64,000 nucleotides of DNA from positions 3,348,001-3,412,000 of the forward strand of contig CBDCWD010000004.1 in the NCBI GenBank assembly GCA_965223315.1, given 5' to 3'. The notes under the pieces are model-generated. The model was not told where the DNA came from, ran no database searches, and worked only from the letters and a program-made list of their open reading frames with translations. Made by a program: the position numbers and the translations under genes. Below, piece after piece: positions 27,062 through 35,589 of the stretch; the stretch's first letter is position 1; each line of letters begins with the position of its first letter. Source of the stretch: Nitrospira_E sp965223315 (GTDB taxonomy: Bacteria > Nitrospirota > Nitrospiria > Nitrospirales > UBA8639).

Positions 27062-28843
27062 CTATGTCGACTGGGGCAAGGAAAATATTTCAAATTTGTC
27101 AATTTCTTTAATAAATGAATAGTTTGCTCGAACATACTCCGCGACCAATGTACTCGCCTCCGTATGATATTTATCACTTGAGTTGACAATTATGAGTGCA
27201 GGAGCCGTTTTTTTTAATAATTGAATAAACTCCTGAGCCTCACGCGCATTCGTCACATCTAAGGCCAAATTATAAAAACGAAAAGGATTGGTCCGACCGG
27301 AAAGGAAATATACTTCTGCATTATTAGGAAAGACAAAAATTGAATCTTTCGGTTGGGTTTTCTGTTTGATGAATTCAATAAGCTCTGAATACATTGCACC
27401 TTCCACTGTCTCGACTTTTAGGCCAAGTCGTTCTAGCTCTTGTGCAGAAGCAAGCGCGACTTTTTCCCCCTGCATAAAGTTCTGCCAACTCCGTTGAAGT
27501 GGCTGTCCAGCATGAAAAGCCATCGCGACAAGAGACAGAAATATTGTAAGAATGAGTCCCAATTTCCTGGCTCTACCAGATTCATAGCACTGCCATAAAA
27601 TACCTATGAGAGAGAGTCCCATTGTCAGATAGAGGTAGATCGCTATGGGGTAAATCATCGAAACGACAGCATAAAACATCGCTAGACACGGGAGAGCGGG
27701 AAGAAAAATTCGTTTCGAGCTGTCTTGTGTGCTTGTATACAATGCCCCTAACAACATTCCTCCGTTTAAGAGACTCAGCAATGGAAGAAGGAATAAATAC
27801 ACTCCATTTAACCATGGAAGGAGTCCGCTTGAATGACTAAGCGTATAGAGAGAAACTCTTATCAGGTCCGCATATTCTCGCTGTGAGTAAATAGGCAACT
27901 GCGAAAGTTGAATCGCTCGAAATACGGTATCGGAAATCCAAGGAGAGAGGGAGTTATGGATGAGGTGATATATCAAAAGTGGCAACAGAGATACGAATGC
28001 TCCACCACACAATTGATAGACGATCCTGAAAGTTTCGCAGTTCTTACTGGTCGTAGATTTCAAACCAACTGCTAGCAATACCAATGGACAAAACCCGAAA
28101 AGCAAAAAATCTAAAACTGAGGCATGGGAGAGGAAATACCACGTCATCCCTATTCCCATAAGCCCTAAGAGTATACGTGCAAAAAGAAGATCACGCGCTC
28201 GCGGGTCTTTGACGCCGGGCCTCTCTTCCATTAACAGATAGGTCAGTAACCCTATTCCTCCGATTACTCCTGTTAATTGCCTAAACAGATATATGGTCCC
28301 AATCAGATATCCTAAGAAAAAGATTCGCCAATTGGCCTCTGGTCTGGTCCAATGCAAAACACCAATAATGGCAATAAATAAGCCATGGCAATACCAATTA
28401 GCTGTCGGATGAAAAACCTGCAGAAATCCCAGAACCGTTAAGGATACAGAGGCAACAATGCCTACCCACATATTGAGTCGAGAAAAAATTAAATGCACGA
28501 TGACGGCTTGAAGCAGACCAATGAAAACTAAGGGAAACCGGAGACTCACCAGCTGGGGGCCAAATAACCATAGACTTGCCGCATTGACAAAATTAATGAA
28601 GCCAGGATGTATGCTTTGGACATCTTTATTGAGTATTTCTCCAGATAAAATCCTTTCCCCCAAATGAGCATAAATGCCATCGTCTGCAGGAACCCAGGTC
28701 ATATCGTAAAAACTCGTGAGCAAGAACAAATTTAGAATGATTGTGACACCAAAAGAAAAGTAAAATTTTGCCGGAGCCCTTGTGTTTTCTAGTAACGGGC
28801 AAGAGAAAATGAGAGAAGCAGCACTGTCAGTAGAGGAAGACAT
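27062..28843 (-). CDS. Polytopic glycosyltransferase, GT39/ArnT-like
   Basis: 593 residues, about eleven helices and a C-terminal soluble domain of about 130 residues. The first periplasmic loop has WVPADDGIYAHLGERILSG with a pair of acidic residues (DD), a hallmark of GT-C enzymes such as the PMT/ArnT class, followed by SIHPGFINFVNA. The soluble tail (FPNNAEVYFLSGRTNPFRFYN) is typical of membrane mannosyl- or arabinosyl-transferases acting on lipid-linked sugars. It heads the wecE operon (8 nt gap). The donor and acceptor are unknown. Confidence 0.75.
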   Translation of the reverse strand: MSSSTDSAASLIFSCPLLENTRAPAKFYFSFGVTIILNLFLLTSFYDMTWVPADDGIYAHLGERILSGEILNKDVQSIHPGFINFVNAASLWLFGPQLVSLRFPLVFIGLLQAVIVHLIFSRLNMWVGIVASVSLTVLGFLQVFHPTANWYCHGLFIAIIGVLHWTRPEANWRIFFLGYLIGTIYLFRQLTGVIGGIGLLTYLLMEERPGVKDPRARDLLFARILLGLMGIGMTWYFLSHASVLDFLLFGFCPLVLLAVGLKSTTSKNCETFRIVYQLCGGAFVSLLPLLIYHLIHNSLSPWISDTVFRAIQLSQLPIYSQREYADLIRVSLYTLSHSSGLLPWLNGVYLFLLPLLSLLNGGMLLGALYTSTQDSSKRIFLPALPCLAMFYAVVSMIYPIAIYLYLTMGLSLIGILWQCYESGRARKLGLILTIFLSLVAMAFHAGQPLQRSWQNFMQGEKVALASAQELERLGLKVETVEGAMYSELIEFIKQKTQPKDSIFVFPNNAEVYFLSGRTNPFRFYNLALDVTNAREAQEFIQLLKKTAPALIIVNSSDKYHTEASTLVAEYVRANYSFIKEIDKFEIFSLPQST

Positions 28844-29073
28844 TAGAAGGCCATCATTCCGAAAAATCTTAGAGATAGCTCAAATACGCTATCTGTCGTT
28901 GCAAGTTAATGTGCATTATTCTCAGTTAGGCCTTTCCTGGGGAAAGTCCTACCCTTCCTTATACAAATGTAATCGGAAAAAATGGACTCCGCTTTAATCA
29001 AATCAGAAACAAAATAAAACTGTAGACAGGGACATTTTTGGAAAAAGATTTTTCAGTGCGCTAGAGAGTGTCG

Positions 29074-29448
29074 TCACAAGATTGATCCCCACAGCCAGAT
29101 ACAGCGGATTTGCACCATAGCCAAAAAGGAAGACGCCTTTTTGGCATACCGGGTGGCAATGCCTCGCCAACGTTTCAGGTGCAGGAACGCATTTTCGACC
29201 AAGTGGCGCATTCGGTATAAGTATCGATCGTACTCACGAGGCGTGCGCCGATTGGTCTTTGGGGGGATGATCGGTGCCATGTCTCGTCGCTCAGCTTCAT
29301 GGACAATCGCCTCCGTGTCATAGGCCTTATCCCCCAGCAGGGCCTCGGCCTCGAAGCCGGCTATCAGTGGCTCAGCCTGCGTACAATCCGCTACGGGACC
29401 TGCTGTAACAAGAACTCGGAGCGGCAAACCATGGGCATCCACGGCCAA
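29074..29448 (-). CDS. IS5-family transposase, C-terminal frame (orfB)
   Basis: Downstream frame holding the rest of the DDE core: second Asp in ALLGDKAYDTEAI and the Glu in MRHLVENAFLHLKRWRGIATRY. It lacks its own RBS and probably is made only as a fusion with orfA by -1 frameshifting over a shared stretch of about 58 nt (29391-29448). All three catalytic acidic residues are present, so the element could be active. The start given is simply the first Met of the frame. Confidence 0.85.
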   Translation of the reverse strand: MAVDAHGLPLRVLVTAGPVADCTQAEPLIAGFEAEALLGDKAYDTEAIVHEAERRDMAPIIPPKTNRRTPREYDRYLYRMRHLVENAFLHLKRWRGIATRYAKKASSFLAMVQIRCIWLWGSIL

Positions 29449-29837
29449 ATGGACCTTGGTGTTGAGCCCCCTTTGGTGCGCCCCATCGCCTCATTACCCC
29501 CGACCGCCCCCGCCGCATGCGGATGGACCTTGATGTGACTCGCATCGATGATTAACCACTCCATGTCCGGCTCATCAATGAGCCGCTCCAGGATCTTCTC
29601 CCAGCGGCCGTGGTCCCGCCAGCGGCAAAAGCGACGATGCGTGTTCTTCCAGTCGCCGAGATCGGGCGGCAGATCACGCCACGGCGCGCCGGTCCGCAAG
29701 ATCCAAAAGACGGCATTGAGAAATAAGCGATTGTCCCGGGCTTGCCCACCCCACTGGCCCTTTTGGCCGGGCAAGAGCGGTTCTAAAAGGCTCCACAGGC
29801 GGTCAGACAGATCGTGTCGTCGGTGAATCTTACTCAT
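29391..29837 (-). CDS. IS5-family transposase, N-terminal frame (orfA)
   Basis: 148-codon upstream frame of the insertion sequence. It carries the N-terminal DUF4096-type DNA-binding segment (DRLWSLLEPLLPGQ, RLFLNAVFWILRTGAPWRDLP) and the first catalytic Asp in LIIDASHIKVHPHA. The last residues after about NEAMGRTKGG run into nonsense; in the -1 frame the family sequence continues in orfB. The shift would occur at the run AAAGGGGGC near 29425-29440. AAGGAGGTGCTACG precedes its ATG, a strong RBS. Confidence 0.88.
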   Translation of the reverse strand: MSKIHRRHDLSDRLWSLLEPLLPGQKGQWGGQARDNRLFLNAVFWILRTGAPWRDLPPDLGDWKNTHRRFCRWRDHGRWEKILERLIDEPDMEWLIIDASHIKVHPHAAGAVGGNEAMGRTKGGSTPRSIWPWMPMVCRSEFLLQQVP

Positions 29838-29933
29838 CGTAGCACCTCCTTGTTCTGCGAATCATAACAGATTTCTCATCTCGTGACGACACTATCTAGA
29901 AAACGCACTAGGACGAAAAGTCTCCTACAAGAA

Positions 29934-31379
29934 CTAAGAAGGGTTGTGGAGGAGAGCGTTGACTTCTTGGAGGCGGCCGTGGGCCTTGATGGCGGCGGGA
30001 CTTTGAGGATAGGTACGGACGAGCTGCTGGAAAACCGAACGGGCCATCGACGGTTGCTTGAGTTCCAGATGCGAGTAGCCAATTTTCAGAAGAGACGCCG
30101 GCACTTTGTTGCTGGAGGGATAAAAGGCAAAGACGCGTTCAAATTCGTCAATGGCTTCTTGAAACCGCCGCTGCCCATAATAACATTCACCCAACCAATA
30201 CTGCCCGTTGGCGGCAAGAGGGGAATCCGGAAAGGTCCGCAGAAAGGCGGAAAACTGCTTGGCCGCATCTCGATAATTTCTGACTCGCAACAAGTTAAAG
30301 GCCCGATGATAGGCGTGCTGCGCATCTTGCGTCAGCTCTTGAACGGGCTCAGTTGAAGATTTCACTGCTGGGGTAGAGACGAGTGGATCTGCCGTTGGAG
30401 CATACGCCGGAACAGACCCTGTCGTAACGTTCGTAGAAGAAGGACCCTGTTGAGATGGAAAGAGTTGGCCGGTTTGAGAAGAAGGCTTGCGTGAAAAGGT
30501 TAATGGGCCGGAGTCCTGAGGCTGCGAGGCAAAAGGTTTTGCCGAAGGAGCACCGGCCGACAAAGCAGAAGAGGAAGGTGTGTGTTGAGAAACCTGCGCT
30601 CTCTGCTGTTCGTAAGCATCCAATCGCGAACTAAAGGAATCGCTGATTTGCTCTAACGTCCCAATGACCGATTGCACATGTTGACGCACATCTTTCACGT
30701 CCGCTTGCACTTGCTGGTGCTGTGTCGCCTGTTGTTGGCTTAATCGATCCACCTGCCGCTGTAACGCCAGGACTTGCTGCTCTTGCTGAACTACATTTTT
30801 TCTCAGCGCCGCTAAGACTTCCTGATAATCCACCAGCGATGTCCGGAACTCTCCTAGCTTTCCCCCTTGTTCTGTCCGGAGTTGCTCTTCCACACGTATT
30901 TTGTCTCGCAATTGGTCGACAAGAGGCTCGATCGCCTTGCGAGATTCATCCACGTCATTCCGAATCATCTGCATTTGCCCATCCACGGTCCCCAACTTCT
31001 CTTTCAGTTCCCCAACCTGATGTTGATTCTGTTCAATCGCTCCACGCACTTGAGACAAATCCGTATCCTTTAAAGTCGCCACTTGATCCATGACTTCGGC
31101 CCGCGCATGAAGAAGTTCTTTGATTTCGGCGCGCTGCTGCGCGATGAGCACATTGGCTTTCTCCAAAGCCGCATTGGCGTCAGTCACGGCTTGCTGCAGA
31201 GATGTTTTACTTTTGTCCAGCTGACTAATTTTGGCATTTAATTCACGCTTAATACGCTTCACATCCGCTTGCTGCGCCATGCAGCCTCCCAACATGGCGG
31301 CCAGACCGAAAACCAACAGTCTACAACTCCAGCGCTTCAAGCCTGACTCGCCATCCTTTGTCAGTACATCATACCCCAT
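29934..31379 (-). CDS. cpoB: CpoB/YbgF-like Tol-Pal associated lipoprotein
   Basis: About 481 residues. A signal with lipobox AAMLGGC (Cys near residue 33) leads into a long coiled coil (QQADVKRIKRELNAKISQL through about 290, Gln-rich), a Ser/Pro-rich linker, and a C-terminal TPR domain with AFNLLRVRNYRDAAKQF, YWLGECYYGQRRFQEAI and SLLKIGYSHLELKQ, as in CpoB. This protein coordinates peptidoglycan synthesis with outer-membrane constriction. The coiled coil is longer than in E. coli CpoB, closer to an Lpp-like spacer. It follows pal on the same strand. ATG 31379 has GAGGGATGG upstream; the frame is open further but that region holds a non-coding repeat. Confidence 0.85.
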   Translation of the reverse strand: MGYDVLTKDGESGLKRWSCRLLVFGLAAMLGGCMAQQADVKRIKRELNAKISQLDKSKTSLQQAVTDANAALEKANVLIAQQRAEIKELLHARAEVMDQVATLKDTDLSQVRGAIEQNQHQVGELKEKLGTVDGQMQMIRNDVDESRKAIEPLVDQLRDKIRVEEQLRTEQGGKLGEFRTSLVDYQEVLAALRKNVVQQEQQVLALQRQVDRLSQQQATQHQQVQADVKDVRQHVQSVIGTLEQISDSFSSRLDAYEQQRAQVSQHTPSSSALSAGAPSAKPFASQPQDSGPLTFSRKPSSQTGQLFPSQQGPSSTNVTTGSVPAYAPTADPLVSTPAVKSSTEPVQELTQDAQHAYHRAFNLLRVRNYRDAAKQFSAFLRTFPDSPLAANGQYWLGECYYGQRRFQEAIDEFERVFAFYPSSNKVPASLLKIGYSHLELKQPSMARSVFQQLVRTYPQSPAAIKAHGRLQEVNALLHNPS

Positions 31380-31457
31380 AATATCCATCCCTCTGGCAAC
31401 TATAGCTGTTCCAATTAATTTCCGAATGCTGATGTCTCTCAAGCAGATGACCCCGCC

Positions 31458-31495
31458 CCCCTCACCCTTCCCTCTCCCCCAAGGGGGCGAGGGGA
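31458..31495. repeat. CCCTCACCC palindromic repeat, copy 1
   Basis: Pyrimidine-rich sequence ccctcacccttccctctccc followed by its purine-rich complement, forming an 11-bp stem with one mismatch (31470-31493). A related copy lies at 44772-44808. This family of intergenic hairpins is common in many Gram-negative genomes; here it lies between pal and cpoB. Confidence 0.75.
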
Positions 31496-31531
31496 TATTC
31501 CTCAAGAGGTTGAAGGCGATCTCGCTGGAAC

Positions 31532-32263
31532 TTATTTGGAATAACTATACCGTAACGCTGTGGATGCCATCGTCATCCCCAGTACCATATGCGCCCGGCG
31601 ATTCTTCTGATAGCAGGATTCCGTGGGATCCCAACAGGCAGGGTTATCCTTGCCAAACGACATCACATGCAATCGTTCACTGGCGACGCCTAAACTCGCG
31701 AGATAATTTTTCGTTTTCATCGCACGTTTCTCGCCCAACACATAGTTGTACGACGACGTCCCGCGATCATCACAATGGCCTTCGATTGTCACTTCAGCTT
31801 CAGGATGCGCCTCCAACCATTCGGCGTTGGCTCGCAAAATCGTTTTCGCTTCCTCGGTCAGCTGTATGCTATTAAAGGCAAAATGAACATCTTCAAGTCC
31901 GCTTTGGGCGGTAAACTGCTCGGCACGGGTCCGGTTCAGCCAATAATCATCAAGCGCAGCATTCTCATTTGGCCCCACTTCAAAATGCGGTTGCTCCTGA
32001 ATCACGGTATCATCATCCAAAAGATCTGAAAACGTATCAGACTCCGGCGGGAAATACCCTTCGCCCGAGACAATCCCAGGTTTTCCGGTTTTGTCCCTGC
32101 GATCTGAAGCAGTGGGCTGATGCACAACCATCTTCGGTTTACCAAGATGCTTCGAATAACGATGACTGCCATGGGACGTTCGCCCGCCACACCCCATCAT
32201 CACCATTATCATTGCAACCACAAGAACCCAGACAAACATTCTGAAATAATTAGCGCGCATCAT
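31532..32263 (-). CDS. pal: Peptidoglycan-associated lipoprotein Pal (OmpA family)
   Basis: 243 residues. A hydrophobic signal ends in a lipobox VMMGC (Cys 25), then a low-complexity linker of about 100 residues, and an OmpA-like C-terminal domain with VHFAFNSIQLTEEAKTIL, VTIEGHCDDRGTSSYNYVLGEKRA and VMSFGKDNPACWD, which binds diaminopimelate in peptidoglycan. It anchors the outer membrane and cooperates with the Tol system. AAGGAG lies upstream of the double ATG at 32263. cpoB follows; tolQ/R/A/B are not in this window, so the usual tol-pal order is broken or extends elsewhere. Confidence 0.92.
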   Translation of the reverse strand: MMRANYFRMFVWVLVVAMIMVMMGCGGRTSHGSHRYSKHLGKPKMVVHQPTASDRRDKTGKPGIVSGEGYFPPESDTFSDLLDDDTVIQEQPHFEVGPNENAALDDYWLNRTRAEQFTAQSGLEDVHFAFNSIQLTEEAKTILRANAEWLEAHPEAEVTIEGHCDDRGTSSYNYVLGEKRAMKTKNYLASLGVASERLHVMSFGKDNPACWDPTESCYQKNRRAHMVLGMTMASTALRYSYSK

Positions 32264-32677
32264 GAATCAAGACTCCTTTTTAAAACGGATGACCCTGTTC
32301 TTTTGTTTTTCCCATAACGACATGTTGGAACACAGGATTCCTCAAGACTCTTAGCAAGCAAAAATAGGACCAGAACAACAGATGAGAATTTTTCAAGGCA
32401 GAAGAGAGTACGGACAGAAATTCCGGCAGGCAGGGGAAGCACCAATGTTAGAAATTTGGGACACTCCGTCGCACAAAAGCCACAGACACATCACGCACTC
32501 CTTGCAGAACCATGTCGTGAACTCAGAAGGTCTAACCTATTCACCTCCCCCACTACGCAGCGTTTTCTCAACAATCGTGGCATTTCTTCAACGAAAGCCT
32601 GGCACACTCCTGAACTCTGTAGGAGAGAAGTGAGGAAACTATTCACGTGTTGACTGGGAAGAACACGACGGACAGGC
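32264..32677. other. Intergenic region upstream of pal
   Basis: 414 bases between the end of the GGDEF gene and the pal start, both on the minus strand. Short open frames are present but none looks coding. The pal promoter is expected here. I see no clear hairpin terminator for the GGDEF gene. Confidence 0.4.
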
Positions 32678-34699
32678 TTATTCAAGATTCCATTCAGGGG
32701 TGGCAAAATACCAGCACTTTCCCCCATAGCCTTTCGCTCGATACATGGCTTGATCCGCTGTCGCTAACAGCTGACGTATGTTCGTAGAATCTTTTGGATA
32801 GACAGCAATCCCAATACTGGTTTGCACAGAAATATTGTGGCCAGCTAATTGAATGGGCGGCGTCAACCGGTCGACGATTTTCTGAGCCACTTGGCGAATA
32901 TCTTGAATGCGGTCAAGCCCCTGTAGGATGATGGTAAATTCATCACCGCTGAGGCGGGAGACGGTATCTGTTGTCCGTACACAGGTCACCAACCGCTTCG
33001 CAACAATCCGCAGCAAACGGTCGCCCATTTGATGCCCATATTGATCATTGATAGATTTAAAATTATCCAAATCCAAAAAAAGGAGTGCGAGCAAGCCGCC
33101 ACTGCGCCTGGCCTGCGCGACCGCCAACTGCAAACGATCTTCAAACATGATGCGATTCGGCAAATCCGTTAAGGCATCATGGTAGGCTTGATGTTTCATT
33201 TGCATCTCTGTCACCGTACGTGCGGTCACATCATGAAGAAGAATGACAAAATGAGTGGTCTTCCCCTGTGCATCAACTAAAGGCGTCAATACCTGTTCCA
33301 GCACAATCGACTCACCGTTCCGACCTTTTTCCATAACCTCAGTTCTCACACAACTCATCGCCGTTGATGTACCATGAAGTGTTGACCGGACTTCCTGCAA
33401 CTGTGCATGAGGAAACGAGCTCAAGGATGTGCCGACGACCTGATATCCTTCCGGACCCAACAACTTCGTATAAGCATGGTTAACCCATTCAATGCGGCCT
33501 TGGGGGTCGGTCACACACACCGCATCATGAACGGCCCCGATGACCGCACTATGAAGACGTAGCTGTTCAATCTCTAACCCACGCGCCATTAAGCGCTCAA
33601 TCTGGCGTCCTAAGGACTGCAGCCATTCCCGCACCGGGAGATCAAACCCCTGCGGAATCGCCGAGCACACCACCAAGAGACCAGCTGTCTCCCCCAACCC
33701 GGATAAAGGCAAACAATAGGCTTCTTGACATTGAAACCCTGCCGGGAACCAGGAAAACTCGCCTGTATGGGGCGCATCTCCAGAGACCAATGTCCCTTCC
33801 GACGCAAGACAGGCCTGCGCCAACGTTCCCTGCCGGGAAATCCTTGCCCACCAGCCTTGCCCTTGACCATTCCAATCCAGGCCAGCAGTGAGTGCCTTGG
33901 CGCGCAGTCGTACACGATGCCCATTTTTCACGGTCGCAATCCAAACAAATGGATAGCCAAATGTTTGGACCAGTTCGTGGCAAATTTTTCCTAAACAATC
34001 TTCAACGCTTCGACCATTGAACAACCCGGCTTCAAGTTCCGGCACGAGTTGAGACAGAGAAAAAGTCGGAGCCTCTCTAAGATGCTCTTGCAAATCCCAA
34101 TGCCAGACCGTGACCTTACCTGATTGATCCCACATCGGCGTTACGACACAGGTCAGTTTCTTAAGAGACCCGACATTGCCTTTTGATAAAGCCAGACTCA
34201 CGATCCAAGAAACAGACCCCTGCGGTGGCTCCATCGTTCTCAAATGCTGGCGAATGAATCGCCATTCTTCGTGAGGAATTCTTTCGGCTAAGGACACGGT
34301 TCCTATATCCAACGGATCGAAATCCAAAGCCTTAATAGCAGCATCATTGGCCATCAACACCACACCTTCACAGGAAGTCATGACATGAATCGGAGTCTGA
34401 GGCATGGACACTGGCTGAAGACTTTCAGGAGGGGAAGTAGAAGAGGATATTTCCCAGTCTTCAGGAACCTCAGAGTTGGAGGCTTCAGCAAGAATACCCC
34501 GAAGCTTCTCGGTTAATTGCTGAAGCGCCTGACTCAGCTCCCGTTCTTGTGTGGATTCCAGATCGTTGGCGTCACCATGCAGGTCCCGTAACGATTGCTG
34601 CAGCAATTGCTGCAATTGCTGAAACGTGGCCACAGGTCTGGCCGCATCAGAGGAAGACACGGGGAAGTTTTCGGATGGATGTGAGAGTTGAGAACTCAA
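32678..34699 (-). CDS. GAF/PAS/GGDEF sensor diguanylate cyclase
   Basis: 673 residues. There is a coiled-coil start (QQLQQLLQQSLRDL), a PAS-like domain (about 90-180, HVMTSCEGVVLMANDAAIKAL), a GAF-like domain (about 220-370), a second PAS (AVIGAVHDAVCVTDPQGRIEW), then GGDEF (about 505-665). The GGDEF domain has LTDLPNRIMFEDRL, LLFLDLDNFKSINDQYGHQMGD and SRLSGDEFTIIL. The active loop reads SGDEF rather than GGDEF; this variant is tolerated in some active enzymes. An RTTD inhibitory site lies five residues before it, so product feedback by c-di-GMP is likely. No EAL domain. Signals unknown. Confidence 0.92.
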   Translation of the reverse strand: MSSQLSHPSENFPVSSSDAARPVATFQQLQQLLQQSLRDLHGDANDLESTQERELSQALQQLTEKLRGILAEASNSEVPEDWEISSSTSPPESLQPVSMPQTPIHVMTSCEGVVLMANDAAIKALDFDPLDIGTVSLAERIPHEEWRFIRQHLRTMEPPQGSVSWIVSLALSKGNVGSLKKLTCVVTPMWDQSGKVTVWHWDLQEHLREAPTFSLSQLVPELEAGLFNGRSVEDCLGKICHELVQTFGYPFVWIATVKNGHRVRLRAKALTAGLDWNGQGQGWWARISRQGTLAQACLASEGTLVSGDAPHTGEFSWFPAGFQCQEAYCLPLSGLGETAGLLVVCSAIPQGFDLPVREWLQSLGRQIERLMARGLEIEQLRLHSAVIGAVHDAVCVTDPQGRIEWVNHAYTKLLGPEGYQVVGTSLSSFPHAQLQEVRSTLHGTSTAMSCVRTEVMEKGRNGESIVLEQVLTPLVDAQGKTTHFVILLHDVTARTVTEMQMKHQAYHDALTDLPNRIMFEDRLQLAVAQARRSGGLLALLFLDLDNFKSINDQYGHQMGDRLLRIVAKRLVTCVRTTDTVSRLSGDEFTIILQGLDRIQDIRQVAQKIVDRLTPPIQLAGHNISVQTSIGIAVYPKDSTNIRQLLATADQAMYRAKGYGGKCWYFATPEWNLE

Positions 34700-34832
34700 T
34701 CCACAGAATCCTTTGTCTAACCAAACAGAATAATAAGCCGGCGAATGAATGAGGATTCGGCCTGGGGACCAAGCATCAACACCCTCATAACTCGCTCACA
34801 TGTCTATTCTATACAATTCCCAGTGAAAAGAA

Positions 34833-35579
34833 TCAATTGGTCGCATGGGAGGGCAAGGCAATGAGGCCGGCTTCCAGATCGGCCTGGGCTTGAGAATATC
34901 GCTCTAAAGTCCCAATATCTGACCAGTAACCTGCATGAACGAACCCGAATATTCGAGAACCTTCAGAAAGTGTGCGGGTATAGGAATCAATAATGGAAAA
35001 CGGCTTTCCCACCGGTTCATCCCGAAAAAGTTGAGGATGCAGAATATGGACCCCGGCAAACATGCGTAACGTGACGGCAGAGTTAGACCGACCTTCCTCC
35101 CTCCCCCGTCCGTTGATTCGGAATATCCGCCCATCCAGATCCGTCTCGACCGCACCCCACTGCGCAGCACGAGGATCATCCCGCAGCACCAGCGAAGCCA
35201 CCCCGCCCTGGGCACAATGGAAATTCAGAAATGCCGGCAGATCCAAGTCAATTAACGTATCACCATTCATCACCAGAAAAGATTCGCCTTCGAAAAACCG
35301 TTCAGCGGCCTTCAACCCGCCACCCGTTCCCAATAATTCCGGTTCATGCGAATACGAAATCTTCATATTCCACGATGATCCATCACCTAGTGCCTCTTCA
35401 ATCATCGATCCTAAGTAATGAAGATTGATGATGACCTCCCGAATCCCCCCGGCCCGCAGTAACAACAAATTCCACACCAGTATAGGCATGCCTCCCACCG
35501 GCAACAGGGGCTTCGGCATCGTGTCGGTCAAAGGCCGGAGGCGCGTCCCTAATCCCGCTGCTAAAATCATTGCCTTCAT
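34833..35579 (-). CDS. murU: MurU-like sugar-1-phosphate nucleotidyltransferase
   Basis: 248 residues of the GT-A NTase fold with ILAAGLGTRLRPLTDTMPKPLLPVGG at the N-terminus (G-x-G-T-R and PKPL motifs, split across the loop), FLVMNGDTLIDLDL as metal site and a short C-terminus. Together with the adjacent AmgK-like kinase gene, 10 nt upstream on the same strand, it matches the AmgK-MurU salvage pathway that converts MurNAc to UDP-MurNAc during cell-wall recycling. By sequence alone it could also be a mannose-1-phosphate guanylyltransferase; the pairing with an AmgK-type kinase favours MurU. Confidence 0.78.
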   Translation of the reverse strand: MKAMILAAGLGTRLRPLTDTMPKPLLPVGGMPILVWNLLLLRAGGIREVIINLHYLGSMIEEALGDGSSWNMKISYSHEPELLGTGGGLKAAERFFEGESFLVMNGDTLIDLDLPAFLNFHCAQGGVASLVLRDDPRAAQWGAVETDLDGRIFRINGRGREEGRSNSAVTLRMFAGVHILHPQLFRDEPVGKPFSIIDSYTRTLSEGSRIFGFVHAGYWSDIGTLERYSQAQADLEAGLIALPSHATN

Positions 35580-35589
35580 GATGTATCAC

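Larger units (their letters stand above)
29065..29895 (-). mobile_element. IS5-family insertion sequence (IS427-like group)
   Basis: An 831-bp element bounded by imperfect terminal inverted repeats, AGAGTGTCGTCACAAGAT on the left and its counterpart ATAGTGTCGTCACGAGAT on the right, with CTAG on both sides (29061-29064 and 29896-29899) as a likely target duplication. It contains two overlapping frames for the transposase that need a -1 frameshift. Size, CTAG target and two-frame design fit the IS427 group of IS5. The intact ends suggest a fairly recent insertion. It separates the glycan operon from the CpoB/Pal genes. Confidence 0.92.

Noticed and set aside
29548..29826. 92-codon plus-strand frame inside the insertion sequence
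   Set aside because: Arg-rich shadow of the transposase on the other strand.
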